DNA from: Macrostomum hystrix | Lineage: Eukaryota > Platyhelminthes > Macrostomidae | Assembly (NCBI GenBank): GCA_950097015.1 | Contig: CATNEN010000033.1 | Location: 62,001-126,000 of the forward strand | Direction: 5' to 3' | Length of the DNA stretch: 64,000 nt | Shown: in pieces, positions 53,940 through 64,000 of the stretch | Position numbering within the stretch: position 1 is the first letter of the stretch | How the letters are laid out: every line of letters starts with the position of its first letter | Program-made: the position numbers and the translations under genes | The notes under the pieces: generated by a model | Databases searched by the model: none | The model's input: the letters and a program-made list of their open reading frames with translations, nothing else | What the model was told of the DNA's origin: nothing

Positions 53940-55758
53940 ATGCTGGCTGCGTCAACAGCCGCTGCAGGCACCAATGGCACTGTCGGCACTACAGATCTAC
54001 CAGCTGTTCATCAGCTGCAGGTGAGAATCCTGTGTGCTCAAGAAGCCTGAAGTATTGGGTTTAGGTGCTGCCCCTCCTGCCTGAAGAATTGGGGTCAGAC
54101 ACTGTCCGTCCTGCCTGAAGAATTGGGGTCAGACACTGTCCGTCCTGCCTGAAGAATTGGGGTCAGACACTGTCCGTCCTGCCTGAAGAATTGGGGTCAG
54201 ACACTGTCCGTCCTGCCTGAAGAATTGGGGTCAGACACTATCCGTCCTGCCTGAAGAATTGGGGTCAGACACTGTCCGTCCTGCCTGAAGAATTGGGGTC
54301 AGACACTGTCCGTCCTGCCTGAAGAATTGGGGTCAGACACTATTCCTCCTGCCTGAAGCATTGGGGTCAGACACTGTTCCTCCTACCTGAAGCATTGGGG
54401 TCAGACACTGTTCCTCCTGCCTGGAGAATTGTGATCAGACACTGCCCCTCCCACCTGAAGTATTGGGATCAGACTCTGTCCCTCCTGCCTGAAATATTGG
54501 GATCAGACGCTGTCCCTCCTGCCTGAAATATTGGGATCAGACGCTGTCCCTCCTGCCTGAAGTATTGTGACCAGGTCTGAAGTTTGTGAGGCCAGACACT
54601 CAATGCAGTTTCCATCCCAACACTCATTCAGATTAGTATCTCACTTCGCTGAAACCGAAATCATTGTATCTGCCAGGGTCAGCGGAAATCGTTTTCATAA
54701 TTATTTTTGTATTAGCCCAAATAGCTGAAATAAACATTTTCCGATCCCACAAGCTTTTGCTGAAATGCTCAGTCAGAACTAAAGGCAGAGAGGGAAATTT
54801 GGGGGAAAAGCTAGCTACTAATTTCGATAATTGAATGCAATCACACCTATCCTAAAACAGGATTATTTAATTAAATTAGGAAGGCACTTCATGGTTCGCT
54901 GAAATTCCCCGGTAATTATTAGACTCAGAGGCAGATCCTAGGGGTGGGAATAGCGGGTCGCGGGACTTTGGAAAATTTGTGTGACATCAGACAGTGGAGC
55001 TATTAGAAGGTGGTGAGATAAGATGGTGGAGAGATGAGACAGAGGAGAGATGAGACAGGGAGAGATGAGACAGGGGGAGATGAGACAGGGGAGAGATGAG
55101 ACAGAGGAGAGATGAGACATGGAAGAGATGAGACAGGGGGATATTAGCTAAACTAATCAGTTCTCTCTATTTCCAGCCCAAGAGTACAGCTTCTGTCCTT
55201 CAGCTGAGCAGTATGCGGGACCACTGCCCAGCCTACATCAACTTCCAGCCGCTGCACGGCCAGGTCATAGCGACATCGTCTCAGTCGATTAGCCGTTATC
55301 GCGAGTACGCCAATCTCGAAACAAATCCGCAGCAGCAGCAGCAGCAGCAGCAAAAGCGGCCCTGTGAAGCTTCACAGAACCCGTCAATGGCGGCGGAGCT
55401 GAGCAACCCACGGCTGAACTACATGGAGCTTGACTTTACCAGCGGGCGCGGCACAGTGCCGCTCGACAGGGACTTCAGCCGCTGCTGCCCGAAGCCGCCT
55501 TTGGCCTACGTCGAGCTCGACTTCCGAGCCATGTCGGCGCTAGCGGCGACGGCTCAGGCAGAGCGTGAACTGCCGGCCGCTTCCAGGATCGCCTGCGGCG
55601 GTCATCGGGTTCATCTGGACCGGCCGGCGAGCGAGCCGCCAGTCTCTAGCAAAGTGTCCTCTCTTGGTCGGCTCCGTGCGTCTTTCGCCAAGTCGCTGAC
55701 GCGGTTCAGCCTGCGGCGGCGGCCAAGCAACAAGGCATCGGGAGCGTCGCACAACTAA
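53940..55758 (+). CDS. Small protein with repeated SH2-type tyrosine motifs, adaptor-like
   Basis: Not recognised as a named family. Exons 53940-54020 and 55177-55758 join in phase 0 to give 220 residues. Exon 1 encodes an Ala/Thr/Gly-rich leader (MLAASTAAAGTNGTVGTTDL). Exon 2 holds four tyrosines in regular contexts: AYINFQPL and EYANLET (Tyr-x-Asn, the GRB2 SH2 consensus), then NYMELDF and AYVELDF. There is also a run of eight glutamines and a basic C terminus (ASFAKSLTRFSLRRR). The layout resembles the disordered tails of docking proteins such as IRS, DOK or FRS2, but no PH or PTB domain is present. Function as a phosphotyrosine scaffold is inference. The intron contains a minisatellite. 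Confidence 0.7.
54060..54580. repeat. 34-bp minisatellite in the adaptor-like gene intron
   Basis: About 15 copies of a 34-bp unit (ATTGGGGTCAGACACTGTCC then GTCCTGCCTGAAGA), more diverged at both ends. It starts about 40 bases after the donor. Confidence 0.93.
55005..55145. repeat. Short GAGATGAGACAGGG repeat
   Basis: About eight irregular copies of GAGAGATGAGACAGGG lie just before the exon 2 acceptor. An AGAGGCAGATCCTAGGGG string at about 54926 resembles an hAT MITE end but has no partner. Confidence 0.8.
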
Positions 55759-56154
55759 GCAGCTGTTGGCTGAGCAGTTTGACGACTCCTATTTAGCAAT
55801 ACAATTTGCTGTATGTCGAGCCCGTAGTTCAAATCTGGTGTTTCTCTATTGTTGTTTTTTGATAAATTGTCTGTTTTGTTTTATTTTTTTGCATCTGGAC
55901 TCGATCACCATCTTCGTCCTCTTGCCTAGAAGTAAGTTTTGCGTATTTAATGTAATGCAAGTAAGCCATAGATGCACTATTAACTGTCAATGTTTATTGT
56001 TTATTGCCTTTTCAGATAGTTCTACCTCTCATCCTTATTCCCAAACGTTATGACATCTCAAAAAATTGGTACGATTGTTTTATCTAGAAGTTTTTTATCT
56101 GAGCTTGCCGCCCACGGCAGTAAATTTTATTCGATTCGAATACCAGGTGCAGTA

Positions 56155-56459
56155 ACTAGGGTGCCCAGATCTGTTTGCCCAGACCGACCCCTGCCGCAAC
56201 AGATGCGAACTGGGCAGTGCAAATATCCCACTATCAGATTATATTGGGAGCGGCGTGCTCCAGTTGAAGGTGCCGACCATGGTAAACAGTCCCGCCAAAG
56301 ATCGCTCGAACTGGGAAGGTCAGATTCAGGGCCAGGGGCTGACGTTACCGAATGCGAGCTCACAGTCCCCACGGAGATTGCCCAGCAGCAGTTTGAGTCT
56401 TTTCATTTTGTCATTTCCTGCGGCTGTGGCAGATGGGCAAACAGATTTATATTATTAGC
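56155..56459 (+). CDS. Possible last exon of an unknown gene
   Basis: After an AACTAG acceptor a frame opens with CPDLFAQTDPCRNRCELGSA, then SDYIGSGVLQLKVPTMVNSP and SNWEGQIQGQGLTLPNASS, and a hydrophobic end (SLSLFILSFPAAVA) before TAG. Composition looks coding and could suit a small secreted or GPI-anchored protein. No upstream exon could be joined with confidence. Protein not recognised. Confidence 0.3.
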
Positions 56460-56754
56460 ATCGCGTTATACAGCCAGTTGAATGACTGATTTGTGTATTG
56501 TTCAGTTGTCGATTTATTTTTTTCTATTGTCTATTTACCTGCCTTTTTGATTGTGAATATTTTTCTTTTTTTAACTGGCAGCCTAATAAAAGTGTCGCTG
56601 TATATTTTTACTGCCAGCAATATGCATTGGAATTCAGCCCAAACTGCTATTCTGTCTTACCAATGGGATACACTAGTACTGAATTTAGGACCAAATATAA
56701 AACTATTTAAAGCTTTGGCGTTCCGATTCATTTCATTCATATATTGAAAAAGTA

Positions 56755-57555
<801 letters not shown>

Positions 57556-57599
57556 GCAGCGATAGCAATTGGGTCATCATAATGGATTAGCTTGGGTGT

Positions 57600-58310
57600 C
57601 GAAGTGGTCCCAACTTAAGCTCTGGTTGGACACATTTATTGCGGTCAAATTTACTCTCCTTTGAACTGCCGCTGCCGATAGATGCCATAAAAAATTGTTT
57701 GTTGCAGCAATAGCACTTTTAGTGCTTATGCACCAAAGCATGCTTGATACTTTATTGATTGAATGCTGCTACTGTGCTCAGGATGTCAACAGAAGGCTCC
57801 TCACATTAGTATTAACTAATCCAGTACATTACAGCTATTGTAGAACAATTTACTCAACACGCGACAGTCCATGCTACTGCTAGCAGACGAAGCCGCGTTC
57901 TGCTTATTAGAAAAACCGAATTCTGAAGGCGAATTAAAAACTGTTGGGCATTACACAAAATAGCAAGAAAAGTAGTATATTAATCAGTATGTGTATTTTT
58001 TATATTAAATATTCTTTTTTATAATTTTCTGCAAATCGGAAATAACTATTTTTTCTTTTTGACAAGGTCTTCACAAGCACGACTAATAATGAGAGTGCAC
58101 TTGTCTTCTTACAAAAAATAAATTCGTACGATATAGGGCAATTCATTAGTGACCTGACTAAAGGAATTTGTTTAAGACTATAAGTAGGATTTCAGGTAGA
58201 ATGAATTAAACTAATTGATCGGGCAAGACTTGTTTGTACTCGTAAATTTTTCATAGTCACTTAGAACAACAAAGTGCCACGCGCAAAAGGAAAAATATTT
58301 TTCTTGACCT
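57600..58310. other. AT-rich spacer
   Basis: No gene, RNA or array supported. Confidence 0.4.
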
Positions 58311-58314
58311 TTAT

Positions 58315-58608
58315 CAGCAACCTTACGGCATCATCGGCAACCTCATCAGCAACCTTACAGAATCATCAGCAACCTCATCAGCAACCTTACAGAATCATCA
58401 GCAACCTTATCAGCAACCTTACGGCATCATCGGCAACCTCATCAGCAACCTTACAGAATCATCAGCAACCTTATCAGCAACCTTACAGAATCATCAGCAA
58501 CCTCATCAGCAACCTTACAGAATCATCAGCAACCTCATCAGCAACCTTACAGAATCATCAGCAACCTCATCAGCAACCTTACAGAATCATCAGCAACCTT
58601 ATCATACC
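58315..58608. repeat. 32-bp minisatellite
   Basis: About nine copies of CAGAATCATCAGCAACCTCA followed by TCAGCAACCTTA, with a CGGCATCATCGG variant at two places. Confidence 0.92.
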
Positions 58609-59028
58609 TTTCAGCCTCGATAGAAGACTTAACAGTTTTGGCAGAACCTTATACACATTTAGTGAGTAAAAATTCAATATCTTTAGGCCGTAAAGTTATT
58701 GCAACGAAAGAAATGATAAGCAGAAGAGTATAACAATAGAAAACGTCTAAATCGCCCAGTTTTATGTGGCAGCACCGCTGTTAGTTTAGCTTAAAAGTAA
58801 TAGCCGTCAAGACCAGATATGCATTTGTATGTACGAGCGTATAAGAGAGGGAAATAATAAAAAAGGCACACCTTTAGTAAAGCAGGTGTGCCAGTACTGC
58901 AAGAAGGCTAAGGCAATAAAATACCCGCTTCGTTGACTCTAGAGATCGCCTTTTGCCGAAAACTAAATTGTTTTCTAAATAAGCTGCGCAACTCTTATGT
59001 ACATAATAATGTGAATGGCAGCAACCAA

Positions 59029-60692
59029 TCACAGCTCGGAGCCGCGACCAGTGGAGTGGCCAGCCAACCAGGTTGGTCTGGGCTTGCCAGGTACTGGGAA
59101 AAATATCCCCTTGCCCTGCGGAGGCGACGTCTGCAAATAAAAAAGTTAGTTCATGGTTCAAGTACCACATATGTAGGGAAAAACAAGCCCAGCTTATAGA
59201 GACAGGTAGGTAGAGACTCTAACAGGAAAGGTGAAAGGTTCTCAGGCTAAAAGGTGACATGAATCCCTGGCTATTAATAGCAAGTACATTCGTATCGCGA
59301 TCGGGAACTCACCAGCATCCCTGATGGTGACGATGGTGGCAGCTGGTTATCTGTTGAGTTGCCGCTTGCAAGCTGCTGCTGCTGCTGCTGCTGCTGCGCT
59401 GTAGAGCGAGGACTGGCGGCGGGAAGGTCAAGCAGCCGCTGATGGCCCAGCCAGGGAGGACCCGCATTCGCACCGTCGAGCAGCTGAGAGCGACTGCGTG
59501 CGTCGAAAATATTGAGTTTATACACACAGCTCCAACTGCACATCCCCAAACTGCACACCCCCAAACTGCACATCCCCAAACTGCACATCCCCAAACTGCA
59601 CATCCCCAAACTGCACACCCCCAAACTGAACATCCCCAAACTGCACACCCCCAAACTGAAAATCCCCAAACTGCACATCCCCAAACTGCACATCCCCAAA
59701 CTGCACACCCCCAAACTGAACATCCCCAAACTGCACACCCCCAAACTGAAAATCCCCAAATTGCACATCCCCAAACTGCACATCCTCAAACTGCACACCC
59801 CCAAACTGAACATCCCCAAACTGCACATCCCCAAACTGCACATCCCCAAACTGCACACCCCCAAACTGAACATCCCCAAACTGAACATCCCCAAACTGCA
59901 CACCCCCAAACTGCACATCCCCAAACTGCACACCCCCAAACTGCACACCCCCAAACTGAACATCCCCAAACTGAACATCCCCAAACTGCACATCCCCAAA
60001 CTGCACACCCCCAAACTGAACATCCCCAAACTGCACATCCCCAAACTGAACATCCCCAAACTGCACATCCCCAAACTGAACATCCCCAAACTGAACATCC
60101 CCAAACTGCACATCCCCAAACTGCACACCCCCAAACTGAACATCCCCAAACTGAACATCCCCAAACTGCACATCCCCAAACTGCACACCCCCAAACTGAA
60201 CATCCCCAAACTGCACATCCCCAAACTGCACATCCCCAAACTGCACATCCCCAAACTGAACATCCCCAAACTGAACATCCCCAAACTGCACATCCCCAAA
60301 CTGCACATCCCCAAACTGAACATCCCCAAACTGCACATCCCCAAACTGCACACCCCCAAACTGAACATCCCCAAACTGCACATCCCCAAACTGCACAAAC
60401 CCAAACTGCACACCCCCAAACTGAACATCCCCAAACTGAACATCCCCAAACTGCACACCCCCAAACTGCACATCCCCAAACTGCACACCCCCAAACTGCA
60501 CACCCCCAAACTGCACACCCCCAAACTGCACACCCCCAAACTGCACACCCCCAAACTGAACATCCCCAAACTGAACATCCCAAAACTGCACATGCCCAGA
60601 CTCTCACGGGCTGAGAGGTCGAAACAGGCTGCTAGTTGCTCCCGGAGGCGCCAGTGGAGCAGCCGGGGAAGGCCCGCTGGAGAAACCGTTCA

Positions 60693-60723
<31 letters not shown>

Positions 60724-61161
60724 AATTGATGAGTGCGTGCGCCTTTTAGTCTTCTTCTTCTTCTGCCTCAGTTGGGCCGGAGGTGCAGCCGCGGCTAACA
60801 CTTCGCCATTCGCAGAAATGGTCGAAGCGTCGGCATCGAGTCGACGGCCAGCAGGCACAGGGCCCAGTGGCTCCAGCTGTGTTGGCAGCGGGCGCGGCGC
60901 TGTGTGTGTGGAAGATTCTGTTTTGGTTACTGGTCCCAACTTATCAAAAGATGCTGAGTAGCTGGATGTGTCTAAAGTAGTCAACGACTCTGATTGGTTC
61001 CCTATGTTTTTAGTAGTGAATGATTTTAGCTGGGTCACTGTGTTCTCAGTAGTGAATGGTTCTGATTGGTTCGCTGTGTTTTCAGTAGTGAATGATTCTG
61101 ATTGGTTGGTTCGCTGTGTTCTCACTAGCGGACGATTCTGATTGGTTGGCCCATGAAACAT
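59029..61161 (-). CDS. Unrecognised low-complexity protein (poly-Q, basic patch)
   Basis: Exons 60608-61161, 59313-59493 and 59029-59130 join cleanly (phase 2, then phase 0) to give 278 residues. ATG 61161 opens a run of four degenerate 16-residue repeats (NQSESFTTENTA and relatives). A Pro/Ala-rich part follows with a basic patch, QKKKKTKRRTH, and a glutamine run. Exon 2 carries RSQLLDGANAGPPWLGHQ and a second glutamine run. The last exon is compact and coding-like: TSPPQGKGIFFPVPGKPRPT then WLAGHSTGRG. The basic patch could be a nuclear signal. Intron 1 is a 15-bp minisatellite. I do not recognise a family; the clean joining of three exons is the main support. Confidence 0.6.
59525..60600. 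repeat. 15-bp minisatellite filling an intron
   Basis: About 71 units of CTGCACATCCCCAAA with variants CACACCC and AACATCC. The unit is a multiple of three and several frames on both strands are open over 1 kb. It lies between two exons of the minus-strand gene, so it is intronic. Confidence 0.95.
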
Positions 61162-61221
61162 ACGTTAATTAACGAAGTAATCGTGATAACATGCCAATGC
61201 CATCATAAAAATTGATTCGAG

Positions 61222-61978
61222 TTATTTTATTTGCTCACATGGAGGCACTGGCCGGTTGACTCCAGTCGCGGCCTCAGCGTCAACACCAGCAAAGCTCGAA
61301 CCGTCGACCTCACCTACGTTGGCCTCTGCCTGAAACTGTGGCGGCGGAGGAAGCAACAGAAGGCCACTCTCCGATGCTGGGTCTCGGTCTTTGTCGTCTG
61401 CATTGAAGTCTTCCTGGTCATCATCGAATATTATCGCCGGGCCAGCGATGTCGCCGACATCGTCTGCTATGACCGTCGCTGAAGCAGCACCACCACTGAT
61501 GGGGCCGCCAGTGCTGGCACCGATTAGGCCGAGCAGCGGGTCTGCGAGGATTCGATGAGCACCATTTACACTGACTAATCCCAGAACTACAGATCCCAAA
61601 ACTACAGATCCCAACACCACAGATCGCAACACTACAGACCCCAACACTACAGATCCCAACACTACGGATCCCAACACTACAGATCCCAACACTACAGATC
61701 CCAACACTACAGATCCCAAACATTAAAGCTCATCTATCGGCAATTTTCTTACCTGGAATTCCTGCGGTCGCGACAGCAATCTCCAGGCCGTCGTCTTCGC
61801 TCTCCTTCCGGTCGAATCCCCCGGAAGTCTCTGCCCAATTGTCAGCTGCGGAGCTAGGACGCGACGCAGCCGCGGTCACCGCCGCCGCAGCTCCCGTCGC
61901 CGCTTCAACTGTCGTCTCCAAGCTTCTTAATCGTCGCCGAATAGTTGGCGGTGGAGTTGTTGGTGGCCGGGGCGACAT
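61222..61978 (-). CDS. Unrecognised acidic, low-complexity protein
   Basis: Exons 61750-61978 (ATG 61978, donor GTAAGA) and 61222-61577 (acceptor GGGATTAG) join in phase 1 to give about 194 residues. The N terminus is Pro/Arg-rich (RPPTTPPPTIRRRLRSLE), then Ala-rich. Exon 2 begins VSVNGAHRILADPLLGLIGA and has a strongly acidic stretch, IIFDDDQEDFNADDKDRD, followed by prolines. The TAA stop directly overlaps an AATAAA signal. Family unknown. The intron is a short 17-bp minisatellite. Confidence 0.6.
61578..61722. repeat. 17-bp minisatellite in a small intron
   Basis: About eight copies of ACAGATCCCAACACTAC. Confidence 0.9.
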
Positions 61979-62029
61979 TTCCTGGAATGTTCAAATTTTT
62001 AACGTTGTTTCGAAAAAGTAAAGCTCGGA

Positions 62030-62385
62030 AGCTTGCTCATTTGAGATCTAACTGAAATCGGTTATGAAATCTTTGTGTAAAAGAGTAAAGGTAAAATAAA
62101 ATAAATAAATGTAAAGTGCAGTGTAAAAGAGTGCTCAACAACAATTCTACTGTTGGTGCTCAGGTGTGAAAAAATTCGATCTCTAGAGTCATCGAGCCTA
62201 GACTGTCTAATATTCGATTGCATTGCTAAAAGTGAAACGAGAATCTGATTAGCACATGCGAGCTACGTGTACTTAAAATATTAGACTATTTCGGTGAGAA
62301 ACTTCAATGCACACTAAGAGGCATATTATACGCTCGTAGTATCCATAGAAAAATGTAAAAAGTAAAAGAATAACGCAGCTGGACA
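62030..62385. other. AT-rich spacer between two minus-strand genes
   Basis: No gene or array. Likely promoter of the 61.2-62.0 kb gene and 3' UTR of the ankyrin gene. Confidence 0.4.
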
Positions 62386-62389
62386 TCTA

Positions 62390-62918
62390 TCAAGCATCGT
62401 GGGATATAGCGAGCTTGGTCCGTGCAATCCTCACTTTGCCTCTCGCCTGCCTGTCGACATCATCCTCATTGTCCGCATTCTCAGACGCTGCATCCGCCTG
62501 TTGACCATTTTCTTCGGCAGCTGGCACTGAGAAGCTGCTCTGCTTGTCCAGCGGTGCCTTCTTCTTGGCGCGACGAGGCGTCGGAGCCGACGGTCGGCCG
62601 CCGCCGTCTTCGTCGCTGACATCAGACTCGTAGCAGGAGGCGTCCAGGCCAACAGCCGAGGAGGATTCGACACGAGAGCGACTAAGAGGCAGCGGCGGCG
62701 TCGGCGGCTGCGTTGACGGCATCGGCATTGTCCGAGGAGTTCTGGGTGTTCGCGGAGTTCGCGGAGTTCGCGATGCCGGTGCCGATGCGTCACCACTGGG
62801 CGGCGGCAGTGGCGGCGGCTTCGGGCGCATTGTGAATAGGTTGCCAGCGGGGCTGCCGACACCGCCAGTAACGCCACTGCCCTGCGAATGCGACCTTTGG
62901 GCGTGGCCAGAACCACCC

Positions 62919-62962
<44 letters not shown>

Positions 62963-63715
62963 TGCTGCTGATTTTGTCGCGGCAGCCAGCGATGCCGAGG
63001 GGATTTGGGCCTGCTGCTGCTGGGATCGGGGACTGGGAGACTTTGCCAGCAGCTACCGCAATTGGAATGGAAATTCAACGCCGAACATTGTGCCAGAGAT
63101 AAGAGTGGATAAGAACGTTCAGGTAAGCCACACAATTCGCATGCATCTACGTTAATAGTAATTAGTAGCGTTAATAGCCGGGCTTGCTATCCAAAGTTTT
63201 TTGTAGCACTTCGAACAAGATGATCCATCTAAACAAAATTTCAAAATTTCATAAAAAATTTGACTGACTTCACTAGCCCCGATCTCGACTACCCTCGACT
63301 AATCACTCACCGTTGGCATGGACCCTCGCAGGTGCTCGTGGGTCGAGTTTAGACCGAAGCCACCAGCCGCAGCATCAGCGTCGCGATACCGCTGCCGACA
63401 ATGGCTGGCTATGATCAGCTTGCAGTAGTTAAGGTGCCTCTGCTTGGCGTAGTCCCAGAGACTGGCGCCTTCGCTGTCGCGGAACTCCAAGTTGGCTGGG
63501 GCAAATTGATTTAAAGTTCTTGAAATCCTCTAATTCTTTATTTGAAAAAACTGTTCTCTCACCTCCACAGTCCAGCAAATAGTTAAGAACCTCCCCGTGA
63601 CCTCCGAGAGTGGCCAGGTGGGCAGCCGTTCTCTGGTCCTGATCCTTCTGGTTAATGGCATCAGTTGCTAAGTCTTTGCACACGTCCAGGATCAACTTGC
63701 AGGCCGGCAGGGAGC
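62390..63715 (-). CDS. Ankyrin-repeat protein, C-terminal part
   Basis: The 5' end lies beyond the right window edge. Exons 63563-63715, 63311-63495 and 62390-63052 join in matching phases and give about 333 residues. The first two carry ankyrin repeats: DQRTAAHLATLGGHGEVLNY then LLDCGANLEFRDSEGASLWD, the usual TAAHLA..GH..V..LL..GA pattern. Ankyrin repeats mediate protein binding. The last exon is disordered: a Gln run, a long Ala run, Pro stretches, four RTP repeats, and an acidic Ser-rich segment with CYESDVSDEDGGG, then a basic KVRIARTKLA end. The specific protein is not recognised. Confidence 0.8.
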
Positions 63716-63829
63716 CTAGAAGATTAGTTGAAACTTTTTTTAAATAGAGCTGTAATAGAACTCATTATTTGGCCTCGTTTACCTTCTAAGTTTGTGGGCC
63801 AGTAGCTGCTATACCATTGACTCTTCCTG

Positions 63830-64000
63830 ATTGGCTCACTAGCTACCAGCTATAGTTCTTCCTGATTGGCTCACTAGCTACCAGCTTTAGTTCTTCCTGA
63901 TTGGCTCACTAGCTACCAGCTTTAGTTCTTCCTGATTGGCTCACTAGCTACCAGCTTTAGTTCTTCCTGATTGGCTCACTAGCTACCAATTTTGTTTCTT
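63830..64000. repeat. 35-bp minisatellite at the window edge
   Basis: Nearly five copies of TTCTTCCTGATTGGCTCACT followed by AGCTACCAGCTTTAG. It lies in the upstream intron of the ankyrin gene and continues past the edge. Confidence 0.92.

Noticed and set aside
59442-60729. Open frames of 270-440 codons in three or more frames
   Set aside because: A 15-bp array lying in an intron; the codons reflect the monomer.

Overview
This is a 64 kb stretch of an invertebrate animal genome. Genes have short GT..AG introns, coding exons use G/C-ending codons, and spacers are AT-rich. Almost every intron and spacer carries its own minisatellite. This fits a repeat-rich lophotrochozoan, possibly a macrostomid flatworm; that placement is inference, since no species marker was tested. 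Exon structures below were built by hand from splice sites and reading frame.

Layout: 1-1509 (+) C-terminal half of a tubulin tyrosine ligase-like (TTLL) enzyme; 2013-5920 (-) a PACC1/TMEM206-type proton-activated chloride channel; 7685-9830 (+) GPN-loop GTPase 2; 10-13.2 kb two satellite arrays; 13207-15352 (-) a two-pore potassium channel with a tRNA-type SINE in its intron; 15.8-19.6 kb three arrays; 19.6-20.2 kb two orphan exons on opposite strands; 20669-21563 (+) a BOK-type Bcl-2 protein; 22730-25221 (+) an EF-hand rhomboid (RHBDL-like); 25-28.7 kb arrays and a broken copy of the next gene; 28807-29646 (-) a secreted C-type lectin; 30-35.7 kb four arrays; 35813-44030 (-) p70 ribosomal S6 kinase.

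The first S6K intron holds a nested transposon stack: a terminal-inverted-repeat element, split by a Helitron, itself carrying two small 8-bp-target-site elements. At 44.7-47.5 kb lies an interval bounded by inverted repeats with two frameshifted tyrosine recombinase genes. A complete cytoplasmic actin gene with two CArG boxes follows (47930-49152), then an AT-rich desert and two broken non-LTR retrotransposon pieces. 53940-55758 (+) encodes a small tyrosine-motif adaptor-like protein. From 58 kb to the end, three minus-strand genes (two unrecognised low-complexity proteins and an ankyrin-repeat protein) sit among more arrays.

The genes are ordinary unlinked housekeeping and signalling genes, not a pathway cluster. 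The unusual content is the repeat biology: private minisatellites inside introns, some with splice-site-like monomers, higher-order repeat structure, and nested or inverted mobile elements.
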